Positions 8,593-18,314 of a stretch of 64,000 bases of DNA are shown in pieces. A model generated the notes under the pieces. It saw only the letters and a list, made by a program, of their open reading frames with translations, made no database searches and had not been told where the DNA came from. Position 1 is the first letter of the stretch; every line of letters begins with the position of its first letter. The DNA lies in NCBI RefSeq assembly GCF_034314105.1, contig NZ_JAVIWJ010000001.1, forward strand, positions 3,770,501-3,834,500, in the 5' to 3' direction. Origin of the DNA: Pseudomonas sp. AB6. GTDB lineage: Bacteria > Pseudomonadota > Gammaproteobacteria > Pseudomonadales > Pseudomonadaceae. Position numbers and translations under genes: made by a program.

Positions 8593-10413
8593 TCAGTTGC
8601 CGTTTTTCTTGGCAGCGCGGGTACGCTCGCTTTCGCCAAGAATTTTCTTACGCAGGCGGATCGACTTTGGAGTCACTTCGCAGAGTTCGTCTTCTTGAAC
8701 GAATTCCAGCGCTTGTTCCAGAGTGAAACGGATAGGCGGAACCAGAGCGATGGTTTCGTCTTTACCGGAAGCTCGCATGTTGTCGAGCTTCTTGCCTTTG
8801 GTTGGGTTAACGCCCAGGTCGTTGTCGCGGCTGTTGATGCCGACGATTTGGCCTTCGTACACGTCTTCGCCGTGACCCAGGAACAGCTTGCCACGCGCTT
8901 GAAGAGTTTCCAGCGAGTAGGTCAATGCTTTACCGGTAGCAACCGAAACCAGAACGCCATTCTGACGACCGGACATGTCGCCCGACTTCATCACGTCGTA
9001 ACGGTCGAAAATGCTGGTCAGAATGCCGGCGCCTGAAGTCAGGGTCAGGAATTCGTTACGGAAGCCGATCAAACCACGAGCCGGGATGTTGTATTCAAGG
9101 CGAACACGGCCCTTGCCATCCGGAACCATGTTGGTCAGGTCGCCTTTACGGATACCGATTTGTTCCATGATCGCGCCTTGGGAATCTTCTGGCAGATCGA
9201 TGGTGACGTTTTCGTAGGGTTCGTGCTTAACGCCGTCAACCATGCGGATGATCACTTCCGGACGACCAACACCCATTTCGAAGCCTTCGCGACGCATGGT
9301 TTCGATCAGTACCGAGAGGTGCAGCTCACCACGGCCAGACACTTTGAACTTGTCGGCAGAGTCGCCTTCTTCAACGCGCAGAGCAACGTTGAACAACAAT
9401 TCCTTGTCCAGACGTTCCTTGATGTTACGGCTGGTGACGAACTTGCCTTCTTTACCGCAGAAAGGCGAATCGTTTACCTGGAAAGTCATCGAAACAGTAG
9501 GTTCGTCAACGGTCAGCGGCTTCATCGCTTCAACATTCAGTGGGTCGCACAGAGTGTCGGAGATGAACAACTGGTCGAAGCCGCTGATGCAGACGATGTC
9601 GCCGGCAGCTGCTTCTTCAACGTCAACGCGGTGCAGACCGTGGTGACCCATCAGTTTCAGGATACGGCCGTTGCGGCGCTTGCCATCAGCGTCAATCGCA
9701 ACAACCTGGGTATTCGGCTTGACGCGACCACGAGCGATACGGCCAACACCGATGACGCCCAGGAAGCTGTTGTAGTCCAGTGCCGAGATTTGCATCTGGA
9801 ACGGACCATCACGGTCAACCTGTGGAGCAGGAACGTGATCGACAACAGCCTGGTACAACGGCGTCATGTCGTCAGCCATCTCGTTGTAGTCGAGACCGGC
9901 AATACCGTTCAAGGCAGAGGCGTAGATGACTTTAAAGTCCAGTTGCTCTTCGGTAGCGCCCAGGTTGTCGAACAGGTCGAAGATTTGATCCAGAACCCAG
10001 TCCGGACGCGCGCCTGGACGGTCAACCTTGTTGATAACCACGATTGGACGCAGGCCGGCTTCGAAAGCCTTTTTAGTCACGAAACGGGTTTGCGGCATAG
10101 GGCCGTCTTGAGCATCGACCAACAGCAGAACGGAGTCGACCATCGACATTACACGTTCTACTTCGCCACCGAAGTCGGCGTGGCCTGGTGTGTCCACGAT
10201 GTTGATGTGGTAGCCATTCCAGTTGATCGCGGTGTTTTTCGCGAGAATGGTAATACCGCGTTCTTTCTCCTGGTCGTTGGAGTCCATCACGCGTTCGTCG
10301 TTGAGCTCGTTGCGTTCCAGGGTGCCGGATTGACGCAAGAGTTTGTCTACCAGGGTGGTTTTACCATGGTCAACGTGAGCAATGATGGCGATGTTGCGTA
10401 GATTTTCGATCAC
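8593..10413 (-). CDS. typA: Ribosome-associated translational GTPase TypA/BipA
   Basis: A 606-residue translation-factor GTPase related to EF-G that acts in ribosome assembly and stress adaptation. G1 is AHVDHGKTT, the switch region has RGITI, G3 is DTPGHADFGGEVER, G4 is NKVDRPGARPD and G5 is SALNG. Domains II, III, V and the TypA-specific C-terminal domain (SGKDETIALVPP onward) follow. Length is normal for the family. The 140-bp leader upstream holds no other gene. Confidence 0.97.
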   Translation of the reverse strand: MIENLRNIAIIAHVDHGKTTLVDKLLRQSGTLERNELNDERVMDSNDQEKERGITILAKNTAINWNGYHINIVDTPGHADFGGEVERVMSMVDSVLLLVDAQDGPMPQTRFVTKKAFEAGLRPIVVINKVDRPGARPDWVLDQIFDLFDNLGATEEQLDFKVIYASALNGIAGLDYNEMADDMTPLYQAVVDHVPAPQVDRDGPFQMQISALDYNSFLGVIGVGRIARGRVKPNTQVVAIDADGKRRNGRILKLMGHHGLHRVDVEEAAAGDIVCISGFDQLFISDTLCDPLNVEAMKPLTVDEPTVSMTFQVNDSPFCGKEGKFVTSRNIKERLDKELLFNVALRVEEGDSADKFKVSGRGELHLSVLIETMRREGFEMGVGRPEVIIRMVDGVKHEPYENVTIDLPEDSQGAIMEQIGIRKGDLTNMVPDGKGRVRLEYNIPARGLIGFRNEFLTLTSGAGILTSIFDRYDVMKSGDMSGRQNGVLVSVATGKALTYSLETLQARGKLFLGHGEDVYEGQIVGINSRDNDLGVNPTKGKKLDNMRASGKDETIALVPPIRFTLEQALEFVQEDELCEVTPKSIRLRKKILGESERTRAAKKNGN

Positions 10414-10553
10414 TTGTGTATCTCGATCAGAGGATTCGGTCAGCTGACTAAGTGTAGGCAGCTATTACAGTAGAGTCGGCCTAAGCCGTTACGGCTGGAC
10501 GACTGGCGTCGGGGGGCCGGTGACGCAAGCCACAGGCAAACAGCCCCGGGCAC

Positions 10554-12008
10554 TTAGCTCGGTCGATAAACGCGCACATTGGCATGCCCCTCACTGAGCA
10601 AATGATGAGCATGCAGGCGACTCATGACGCCTTTGTCGCAATACAGCAGGTACTGGCGCGTGTAATCCAGTTCCTTGAAACGGCTGTTCAATGCATAGAA
10701 CGGCAGTGTTTGTATCTCAATGCCAGACAATTCCAGCGGCTGGTCTTCCTGAACATCCGGGTGACGGATGTCGATAACGACCTGACCGGCCAGTGCTTGA
10801 CTGACTTCTTCTATGTCGACACTTTGGCTCAACTCGTCGATTACTCGATCAATTGTTACCAGTTTTGCTCGCTCAAGCGCTCGCTCGAGAATGGCCATGT
10901 CGAACTGTTGTTCTTCGTATTCAACGCGGTTGCGCTTGGCGTTGGTCTTGGGGTTAATCGAAATCACCCCGCAATATTCAGGCATGTGCTTGGCGAAATC
11001 GGCAGTCCCGATCTCGTTAGCCTGATCGATGATGTCTTGCTTGTGACTGGCGATCAGCGGGCGCAATACCAACTTGTCAGTCGCAGCATCGATGAGTGAC
11101 AGGTTCGGCAGCGTTTGGCTGGCAACCTGGGAAATAGCTTCACCGGTGACCAACACGTCGATTTCAAGCCGATCCGCAATAGAAGACGCAGCGCGCAACA
11201 TCATACGCTTCAAAACCACGCCCATATGACTGTTATCGACTTTCTCGAGAATTTCTCCGAGAACTTCTTCGAATGGGACGCTGACAAACAGCACCCTTTG
11301 CGAGCTGCCGTACTTCTTCCAGAGAAAATGAGCGACTTCCATCACGCCCAGTTCGTGAGCGCGACCGCCGAGATTGAAGAAGCAAAAGTGGCTCATGAGC
11401 CCGCGGCGCATGATCTGGTAAGCCGCCACCGTCGAATCGAAACCACCGGACATCAACACCAGGGTCTGTTCAAGGGCGCCTAGCGGATAACCGCCGATGC
11501 TGTTGTGCTGACTATGAATAACAAATAACCGTTGGTCGCGAATTTCCATTCGCACTTCAATATCAGGTGCTTTCAAGGAGATTCCGGCAGCGCCGCATTG
11601 CTGGCGAAGCTGGCTACCGACGTATCTTTCGACATCCATGGAGCTGAACGTGTGGCGACCAGCACGCTTGCACCGGACCGAAAACACTTTACCTGCCAAA
11701 GCGGCGCCGAAATGCTCCTTGCACTTGGCGAGAATGTCGTCCATGTCACCAAGCGGGTATTCTGCGACCTGCAAGAAATGCGCGATGCCCGGCATGCAGC
11801 TCAGACGCACAGTCATCTCATGCAAGGCTTTGGGCTCGCTGACCTTGGTCTCGACCTCAAGATTGTCCCACACGCCGACCACCACCAATTCCGGGTCCAA
11901 ATCACGGAGCACGGTACGGATGTTCTTGGCCAACTGGCGGATGAATTGCTTGCGCACCGGCCGGCTTTTGATAGTGATCTCGGGGAAGACTTTTACGATT
12001 AGTTTCAT
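10554..12008 (-). CDS. thiI: tRNA 4-thiouridine sulfurtransferase ThiI
   Basis: A 484-residue enzyme that makes 4-thiouridine at tRNA position 8 and supplies sulfur for thiazole synthesis. The order is ferredoxin-like/THUMP (1-165), the PP-loop pyrophosphatase domain with SGGFDST at 187-193, and a C-terminal rhodanese domain with the persulfide cysteine Cys457 in YCDKGVMS (E. coli Cys456). The start at 12008 gives the standard MKLIVKVFPEIT; the frame is open 21 codons further upstream without support. Confidence 0.96.
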   Translation of the reverse strand: MKLIVKVFPEITIKSRPVRKQFIRQLAKNIRTVLRDLDPELVVVGVWDNLEVETKVSEPKALHEMTVRLSCMPGIAHFLQVAEYPLGDMDDILAKCKEHFGAALAGKVFSVRCKRAGRHTFSSMDVERYVGSQLRQQCGAAGISLKAPDIEVRMEIRDQRLFVIHSQHNSIGGYPLGALEQTLVLMSGGFDSTVAAYQIMRRGLMSHFCFFNLGGRAHELGVMEVAHFLWKKYGSSQRVLFVSVPFEEVLGEILEKVDNSHMGVVLKRMMLRAASSIADRLEIDVLVTGEAISQVASQTLPNLSLIDAATDKLVLRPLIASHKQDIIDQANEIGTADFAKHMPEYCGVISINPKTNAKRNRVEYEEQQFDMAILERALERAKLVTIDRVIDELSQSVDIEEVSQALAGQVVIDIRHPDVQEDQPLELSGIEIQTLPFYALNSRFKELDYTRQYLLYCDKGVMSRLHAHHLLSEGHANVRVYRPS

Positions 12009-12224
12009 GTATACAGCGCGCGAGGTGCCAGCCGAAAAAGTGGGGGCAGAATTATAGCGGAAATTGTTCAACGTTTAACCAGTTATTCTGAACACTACAC
12101 TGCGCGCACCAAAAAAGATCGCTGCCCGAAATTAGGGCATCATAATGACGCATCAAATATTTCAAATATCAGCTTTAATGGCGTGAGTGCCTGAGTTTCA
12201 AGCAAAAAACCCAACTCGGGGCAC

Positions 12225-12240
12225 TGGCATGCAATTTGCT
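12225..12240 (+). promoter_or_regulatory. Sigma-54 promoter of glnA
   Basis: The sequence tggcatgcaatttgct fits the sigma-54 consensus TGGCAY-N5-TTGCW exactly and lies 102 bp before the glnA start. NtrC, encoded three genes downstream, is the expected activator. I did not find a clear pair of NtrC sites: gcacc at 12106 lacks its inverted partner. The rest of 12009-12342 shows no gene. Confidence 0.9.
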
Positions 12241-12342
12241 CCCTTGTGAGGCAGGCTGCCTTGGCCGATATTCGCGCCCGGCATCACCCAAATTTCGAAG
12301 GGCCAATCCACTACCCTGGCCCGAAGCCACCCGGAGGACACT

Positions 12343-13749
12343 ATGTCGAAGTCGGTTCAACTCATAAAAGATCATGACGTCAAATGGATTGATCTGCGCT
12401 TCACGGACACCAAAGGCATTCAGCACCATGTGACCATGCCGGCTCGCGATGCGCTGGACGAAGATTTCTTTGAAATCGGCAAAATGTTCGACGGCTCCTC
12501 GATTGCTGGCTGGAAAGGCATTGAAGCATCAGACATGATCCTCATGCCAGATGACAGCACGGCCGTGCTTGACCCGTTCACCGAAGACCCAACCATTATC
12601 CTGGTTTGCGACATCATCGAACCTTCGACCATGCAAGGCTATGACCGCGACCCACGCGCCATCGCTCACCGTGCCGAGGAATACTTGAAGTCCACTGGCA
12701 TCGGCGACACTGTTTTCGTCGGTCCAGAGCCAGAGTTCTTCATCTTCGACTCAGTAAAATTCAAATCCGACATCTCCGGCTCCATGTTCAAAATTTACTC
12801 CGAACAAGGTTCATGGATGTCCGACCAGGATATCGAAGGCGGCAACAAAGGCCATCGGCCAGGTGTCAAAGGCGGCTATTTTCCAGTACCTCCGTTCGAC
12901 CATGACCACGAAATCCGCACTTCCATGTGTAATGCAATGGAAGAAATGGGCTTGGTCATCGAAGTTCATCACCACGAAGTGGCAACGGCTGGCCAGAATG
13001 AAATCGGCGTTAAATTCAACACCTTGGTGAAGAAAGCTGACGAAGTTCAGACCCTGAAATATTGCGTGCACAACGTCGCGGATGCTTACGGTCGTACCGC
13101 TACCTTTATGCCGAAGCCTCTTTATGGCGATAACGGTTCAGGCATGCACGTGCACCTGTCCATCGCCAAAGATGGTAAGAATACTTTCGCTGGCGAAGGT
13201 TATGCCGGTTTGTCTGACACCGCCCTGTTCTTCATCGGCGGCATCATCAAGCACGGTAAAGCACTGAACGGCTTCACCAACCCTTCGACCAACTCGTACA
13301 AGCGTCTGGTCCCAGGTTTCGAAGCACCGGTAATGTTGGCCTACTCGGCACGTAACCGCTCCGCTTCGATCCGTATTCCTTACGTGTCCAGCCCTAAAGC
13401 TCGCCGTATCGAAGCACGCTTCCCGGATCCAGCAGCCAACCCGTACCTAGCGTTCGCAGCACTGCTGATGGCTGGCCTGGACGGCATCCAGAACAAAATC
13501 CACCCTGGCGACGCTGCTGACAAAAACCTGTATGACCTGCCGCCTGAAGAAGCGAAAGAGATTCCACAGGTTTGCGGTAGCTTGAAAGAAGCCCTGGAAG
13601 AGTTGGACAAAGGTCGTGCGTTCTTGACCAAAGGCGGCGTATTCAGCGACGACTTCATCGACGCTTACATCGGCCTGAAAAGCGAAGAAGAAATCAAAGT
13701 ACGCACATTCGTACACCCACTGGAATATGAGCTGTATTACAGCTGCTAA
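12343..13749 (+). CDS. glnA: Glutamine synthetase, type I (GSI-beta)
   Basis: ATP-dependent formation of glutamine from glutamate and ammonia; a dodecamer in the cytosol. The 468-residue length is standard. Catalytic signatures include MFDGSSIAGW, the EPEFFIFD metal-ligand strand, NGSGMHVHLS, and the ATP region KRLVPGFEAP. The adenylylation tyrosine is in NLYDLPPEE near residue 398, so activity can be controlled by GlnE. A sigma-54 promoter lies upstream and a strong terminator downstream. ATG is preceded by GGAGGA. Confidence 0.98.
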   Translation: MSKSVQLIKDHDVKWIDLRFTDTKGIQHHVTMPARDALDEDFFEIGKMFDGSSIAGWKGIEASDMILMPDDSTAVLDPFTEDPTIILVCDIIEPSTMQGYDRDPRAIAHRAEEYLKSTGIGDTVFVGPEPEFFIFDSVKFKSDISGSMFKIYSEQGSWMSDQDIEGGNKGHRPGVKGGYFPVPPFDHDHEIRTSMCNAMEEMGLVIEVHHHEVATAGQNEIGVKFNTLVKKADEVQTLKYCVHNVADAYGRTATFMPKPLYGDNGSGMHVHLSIAKDGKNTFAGEGYAGLSDTALFFIGGIIKHGKALNGFTNPSTNSYKRLVPGFEAPVMLAYSARNRSASIRIPYVSSPKARRIEARFPDPAANPYLAFAALLMAGLDGIQNKIHPGDAADKNLYDLPPEEAKEIPQVCGSLKEALEELDKGRAFLTKGGVFSDDFIDAYIGLKSEEEIKVRTFVHPLEYELYYSC

Positions 13750-13780
13750 TCCAGGTACGTCAGCTGCTTTGATGCATAAG

Positions 13781-13805
13781 AGGCCTCCTTCGGGAGGCCT
13801 TTTTT
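13781..13805 (+). terminator. glnA intrinsic terminator
   Basis: An eight-base-pair stem aggcctcc / ggaggcct closes a ttcg tetraloop and is followed directly by a T-run. This is a textbook intrinsic terminator 31 bases after the glnA stop. Confidence 0.95.
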
Positions 13806-13953
13806 GTGGTTGTCTATAATTTGTCTCATTACCAATGCATCACATGGCCTATCTAAACCGATTGTGTTCTATGCTGGCCCGCCAACCTAACGGCGCCGGC
13901 TTCCACTTACGGCCTTTGGCAGCGCTTGAATTGAACGCGCTTTTGGAGTTTCC

Positions 13954-14475
13954 ATGCGTCGAAGCCTTATCTATCTGCTGCTATTGGTAACCTTGCCTGC
14001 GGTTGCGCAGATTTATAAATACACCGATGCCAATGGCAACCCCGCCTACAGCAATCAGCCGCCCAACGGCACACCTAGTCAAACCGTGGACTTACCACCG
14101 CTTAATACCGTTGATGCTAAAAAGCTGACTGAGCAGAACAATGATCCGACTTCGGGGCAAAAAATTCAGCCATCAAGTGCCTACAGCCTGCTGGAACTGA
14201 CCAACCTGCCCACCGACGAGGCATTGCGCGCCAACAACGGCACGTTCAGCGTTGGCGTGGCCATTCAACCGCGCTTACAGCCTGGACACCTGTTGCAGAT
14301 GGTCGTCGACGGCATGAACTACGGCCAAGCCACTAATGTGCCGCGCCTGCAAGTAGTGAACTTGGAGCGTGGCGAGCACAGCTTGGCCGTACGCGTTATG
14401 AGTGGAGACAGAATTATTCAGCAAAGCTCAACCGTCACGACGACGGTGCAGCGAGTTCATCTTGGGAAACCCTGA
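13954..14475 (+). CDS. DUF4124 domain-containing periplasmic protein (first copy)
   Basis: A 173-residue secreted protein. It has a signal peptide (to about residue 19, VAQ), the DUF4124 motif YKYTDANGNPAYSNQPP at about 21-38, and a beta-rich C-terminal half. The family is found widely in Pseudomonas between glnA and ntrB; function is unknown. A related second copy follows, which points to an old tandem duplication. Confidence 0.85.
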   Translation: MRRSLIYLLLLVTLPAVAQIYKYTDANGNPAYSNQPPNGTPSQTVDLPPLNTVDAKKLTEQNNDPTSGQKIQPSSAYSLLELTNLPTDEALRANNGTFSVGVAIQPRLQPGHLLQMVVDGMNYGQATNVPRLQVVNLERGEHSLAVRVMSGDRIIQQSSTVTTTVQRVHLGKP

Positions 14476-14535
14476 AGTGTTGTCAGCCAATGAGACGCCG
14501 CGCTTTCGCACAATAAACACATTACCTGAAGGAGT

Positions 14536-14643
14536 GCGCTTGCCCGCGACCGGCTACGCAGCAGCCGTAAAATCAGTAGCTCAATCGTGCAGTGGCATCC
14601 GAAGCTCATTGGTAAAGCTTGACGCTTCATCGCGGGCAAGCGC
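14536..14643. repeat. REPIN (paired REP elements) at the start of the second DUF4124 gene
   Basis: Perfect 14-bp inverted arms (gcgcttgcccgcga at 14536-14549 and tcgcgggcaagcgc at 14630-14643) enclose about 80 bp holding two smaller hairpins (ggct...agcc and gaagc...gcttc). The arms share the core ttgcccgcga with the element at 22558-22586. Element length and layout match mobile REPINs of Pseudomonas. It sits between a good ribosome binding site and the signal-peptide coding sequence of the next gene. Confidence 0.75.
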
Positions 14644-14662
14644 TGTCCTACTCAGCTATTTT

Positions 14663-15292
14663 TTGATTCAACGGTTTATCTGTTGCCTGGTTGGAGGGCT
14701 ACTGATTGCATTGACGGCCAGCGCTGACGTTTATACCTACGTCGACGCGCAGGGAAACCGAGTATTCACCGACCAGCCCCACAGCGGCGCTCATCGGGTC
14801 GATATTCCCCCCAGCAACACCATGACCGGCACCCTCTCGCCCCGCAAAGACGCGAAAACCAGGCCCGCCACTGCAAAACCGCGGCCTTTGTTTCATTACC
14901 AATTAGTGCGAATTTTGGTGCCCGAGCCCGACGCCACTGTGCGCAACATGGCCGGTGAATTGATCGTTAGCGTCAACAACGACCCCGACCTGCAACCAGG
15001 GCACTTATACCGTCTACTGCTGGACGGAAAACCTATTGCCGAAGCGGGCCGAAGCCCGGTATTTCCACTGACCAATATTGACCGAGGTACCCATTTACTG
15101 GCTGTCGAGATTCTCGATGAAACCGGGCGTATGCTCGAACGTACACCGAGCCAGGAATTTCATATGCTGCGCATCACGCTGGCGCAAAAGCGCCAAGCGC
15201 AACCCTGCACAAATGAAGACTATGGGGTTAGGCCCGAATGCCCGCTTGCAGACAAGCCCCCAGAAAAAAGTAGTTTTCTGCCGTTCTTATGA
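14663..15292 (+). CDS. DUF4124 domain-containing protein (second copy), start uncertain
   Basis: From the TTG at 14663 the product is 209 residues: a hydrophobic signal segment (about residues 3-22), DUF4124 motif VYTYVDAQGNRVFTDQP, and a beta-rich C-terminal domain like that of the first copy, plus a Cys-containing tail. The frame is open back to 14402. A strong AAGGAG at 14529-14534 would serve a TTG at 14540, which would make the REPIN part of the coding sequence. Which start is used cannot be settled by eye. It lies just upstream of ntrB. Confidence 0.7.
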   Translation: MIQRFICCLVGGLLIALTASADVYTYVDAQGNRVFTDQPHSGAHRVDIPPSNTMTGTLSPRKDAKTRPATAKPRPLFHYQLVRILVPEPDATVRNMAGELIVSVNNDPDLQPGHLYRLLLDGKPIAEAGRSPVFPLTNIDRGTHLLAVEILDETGRMLERTPSQEFHMLRITLAQKRQAQPCTNEDYGVRPECPLADKPPEKSSFLPFL

Positions 15293-15571
15293 GCATGCGA
15301 ATAGGTGACGCTCTTTATTGGTGCAAATATTTCTAAACTCGCTGGTATCGTTACCCACTTTGGTTCGCAAACAACCGAGAATTACCCTTCCGGCGGACCC
15401 GCTGTCCGAAAAAAGCTCGATTTTGCGAATTAAACGCTTCTTTTCGGAGCTTGGTTTGGTTTTTGCTACTTCCCGATAACCAAGCACCGTATCAGCAGGA
15501 TGCCCAATCGCGGCAAGGCTAGACTAGGGCCGCGCCGGCTGAAATGTGCCAAAAGAGGTCAACGAGAATTT

Positions 15572-16657
15572 ATGACTATCAGTGATGCGCTGCACCGGCT
15601 GTTACTCGATAACCTGACAACTGCAACTATTCTGCTCAACGCCGACTTGCGACTTGAGTACATGAATCCCGCAGCGGAAATGCTGTTGGCAATAAGCGGT
15701 CAACGCAGCCACGGGCAATTTATCAGTGAGTTATTTACCGAATCCGTAGAAGCGTTGAATTCTTTGCGTCAAGCCGTGGAACAGGCTCACCCGTTTACTA
15801 AGCGCGAAGCGATGCTAACGGCGCTCACCGGTCAAACGCTCACCGTCGATTACACCGTCACGCCAATTCTGAACCAAAATGAGACCTTGCTCCTGCTGGA
15901 GGTGCATCCGCGTGATCGCTTGCTGCGTATCACCAAGGAAGAAGCCCAGCTGTCCAAGCAGGAAACCACTAAAATGTTAGTGCGTGGGTTAGCTCACGAA
16001 ATCAAAAATCCCCTCGGTGGGATTCGCGGGGCCGCACAACTGCTGGCGCGCGAACTGCCCGAAGAGAGCCTTAAGGATTACACCAACGTCATCATCGAAG
16101 AGGCCGACCGGCTGCGCAATCTGGTCGACCGCATGCTGGGTTCAAACAAGATGCTATCGCTGACCATGACCAATGTGCATGAAGTGCTCGAACGCGTTTG
16201 CAGCTTGGTGGAAGCCGAAAGCCAAGGCTGCATCACTCTGGTACGCGATTACGACCCAAGCATTCCTGACGTATTGATCGACCGTGAGCAAATGATTCAG
16301 GCCGTGCTCAATATAGTTCGCAACGCCATGCAAGCGATAAGCGGCCAGAATGAGTTGCGCCTGGGGCGGATCAGCTTGCGTACGCGAGCTTTACGTCAAT
16401 TCACCATAGGCCATGTGCGCCATCGGTTAGTGACCAAGGTCGAAATTATCGACAACGGCCCAGGCATCCCAGCCGACCTGCAGGAGACCATTTTTTACCC
16501 AATGGTCAGCGGCCGCCCCGGTGGTACCGGGCTTGGCCTCGCAATTACCCAGAACATTATTAGCCAGCATCAGGGACTGATTGAGTGCGACAGCCATCCT
16601 GGCCACACCACTTTCTCGATCTTTCTGCCGCTGGAACAAGGAGCAGCGTCGTCATGA
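15572..16657 (+). CDS. ntrB: Nitrogen regulation sensor histidine kinase NtrB
   Basis: A 361-residue cytosolic kinase/phosphatase that sets NtrC phosphorylation in response to PII. The order is PAS (about 10-110), dimerisation/phosphotransfer with His142 in HEIKNPLGG, and the HATPase domain with IDNGPGIP and GGTGLGLAI. It overlaps ntrC by four bases (ATGA), so the pair is translationally coupled. The ATG at 15572 gives the family N-terminus; an open frame upstream was ignored. Confidence 0.96.
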   Translation: MTISDALHRLLLDNLTTATILLNADLRLEYMNPAAEMLLAISGQRSHGQFISELFTESVEALNSLRQAVEQAHPFTKREAMLTALTGQTLTVDYTVTPILNQNETLLLLEVHPRDRLLRITKEEAQLSKQETTKMLVRGLAHEIKNPLGGIRGAAQLLARELPEESLKDYTNVIIEEADRLRNLVDRMLGSNKMLSLTMTNVHEVLERVCSLVEAESQGCITLVRDYDPSIPDVLIDREQMIQAVLNIVRNAMQAISGQNELRLGRISLRTRALRQFTIGHVRHRLVTKVEIIDNGPGIPADLQETIFYPMVSGRPGGTGLGLAITQNIISQHQGLIECDSHPGHTTFSIFLPLEQGAASS

Positions 16658-18087
16658 GCCGTAGTGAAACTGTCTGGATCGTCGATGACGACCGTTCTAT
16701 CCGTTGGGTTTTGGAAAAAGCGCTGCAGCAAGAAGGCATGACCACCCAAAGTTTCGATAGCGCCGACGGCGTCATGAGCCGCCTGGCGCGTCAACAACCG
16801 GACGTGATCATTTCAGATATCCGCATGCCGGGTGCCAGCGGTCTTGAGTTGCTGGCTCGAATTCGCGAACAACACCCGCGCTTGCCGGTAATCATCATGA
16901 CTGCCCATTCAGACCTGGACAGCGCCGTGGCGTCATATCAGGGGGGTGCGTTCGAATACCTGCCTAAGCCGTTTGACGTTGATGAGGCTGTGTCGCTGGT
17001 CAAGCGCGCCAATCAGCACGCTCAAGAACAGCAAGGTATGGAAGTCGTGCCCGCGCTGACCCGCACCCCGGAAATCATTGGCGAAGCGCCAGCGATGCAG
17101 GAAGTGTTTCGCGCCATCGGTCGCCTGAGTCACTCCAATATCACCGTGTTAATCAATGGCGAATCAGGCACCGGTAAAGAACTGGTTGCCCACGCATTGC
17201 ACCGTCACAGCCCTCGCGCAGCGTCGCCGTTCATTGCCCTGAACATGGCGGCGATTCCCAAGGATTTGATGGAGTCCGAGCTGTTTGGCCACGAAAAAGG
17301 CGCGTTCACGGGTGCGGCCAACCTGCGTCGCGGTCGCTTCGAACAAGCAGACGGCGGCACACTCTTTCTCGATGAAATCGGCGATATGCCGGCGGATACA
17401 CAAACGCGCTTGCTGCGTGTACTGGCGGACGGTGAATTCTATCGAGTCGGCGGGCACACGCCGGTCAAGGTCGATGTACGGATCATCGCTGCGACCCATC
17501 AGAATCTGGAAATTCTGGTGCAAGCCGGTAAGTTTCGTGAGGATTTGTTCCACCGTTTGAACGTGATCCGCATCCACATTCCTCGGATGTCCGATCGTCG
17601 TGAAGATATTCCAACACTGGCCAAGCATTTCTTGGCCCGCGCCGCGCAAGAACTGGCGGTGGAACCGAAACTGCTCAAGGCGGAAACCGAGGAATACCTC
17701 AAGCATCTGCCATGGCCTGGCAACGTGCGTCAGCTGGAAAACACCTGCCGCTGGATCACCGTCATGGCGTCCGGCCGTGAAGTACATGTCAGTGACTTGC
17801 CGCCTGAGCTGTTGAGCCTGCCCCACGATGCTGCGCCGATCACCAATTGGGAGCACGCGCTCCGTCAGTGGGCCGATCAGGCGCTGGCACGCGGGCAATC
17901 GAGCCTGCTCGACAGCGCGGTGCCAACCTTTGAACGGATCATGATCGAAACGGCCCTAAAGCACACCGCCGGTCGCCGTCGCGATGCCGCTGTGTTACTC
18001 GGTTGGGGCCGCAATACCTTGACCCGCAAGATCAAGGAATTGGGCATGAAAATCGATGGCGACGAGGACGAAGGCGACGACGCTTGA
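16654..18087 (+). CDS. ntrC: Nitrogen regulation response regulator NtrC
   Basis: A 477-residue sigma-54 activator. The receiver domain has phosphoacceptor Asp55 in ISDIRMPG. The AAA+ domain has Walker A GESGTGKE, an intact GAFTGA loop, and Walker B GGTLFLDEIGD. A C-terminal Fis-type helix-turn-helix (AAVLLGWGRNTLTRKIKEL) follows. Phosphorylated by NtrB, it drives nitrogen-scavenging promoters such as the glnA promoter upstream. Confidence 0.97.
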   Translation: MSRSETVWIVDDDRSIRWVLEKALQQEGMTTQSFDSADGVMSRLARQQPDVIISDIRMPGASGLELLARIREQHPRLPVIIMTAHSDLDSAVASYQGGAFEYLPKPFDVDEAVSLVKRANQHAQEQQGMEVVPALTRTPEIIGEAPAMQEVFRAIGRLSHSNITVLINGESGTGKELVAHALHRHSPRAASPFIALNMAAIPKDLMESELFGHEKGAFTGAANLRRGRFEQADGGTLFLDEIGDMPADTQTRLLRVLADGEFYRVGGHTPVKVDVRIIAATHQNLEILVQAGKFREDLFHRLNVIRIHIPRMSDRREDIPTLAKHFLARAAQELAVEPKLLKAETEEYLKHLPWPGNVRQLENTCRWITVMASGREVHVSDLPPELLSLPHDAAPITNWEHALRQWADQALARGQSSLLDSAVPTFERIMIETALKHTAGRRRDAAVLLGWGRNTLTRKIKELGMKIDGDEDEGDDA

Positions 18088-18126
18088 GTCAACATCCCAA
18101 CGCAGTGTCCTGATACCGCGTTGTGG

Positions 18127-18191
18127 CCTGGCGAATAAATTCGCTCCCTCAGGGCATGTCTATACCCTGTGGAAGCGAACTCGTTGGCGAA
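18127..18191. repeat. REPIN-like imperfect inverted repeat downstream of ntrC
   Basis: An arm ggcgaataaattcgctcc... at 18130 is matched in inverted orientation by ccctgtggaagcgaactcgttggcg ending near 18189. The similarity is imperfect but covers about 25 bases. It resembles the unit at 50214-50287. No gene is seen between 18088 and 18314. Confidence 0.5.
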
Positions 18192-18314
18192 AGCGCTGTT
18201 GAATTTCCCGTGATTTGAGCCTACCTGTCATTTCTACCAGTTTACGACCCTTCCCCAACGTGATTAGCTCTTGAAATGACCCCTATACGCGAGGTCAGAC
18301 AAGGAGCAACCGCT

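Noticed and set aside
9160..10401. A 413-codon open frame opposite typA
   Set aside because: It lies wholly antisense to a conserved GTPase and has no recognisable domain; high-GC coding strands often leave such frames open.
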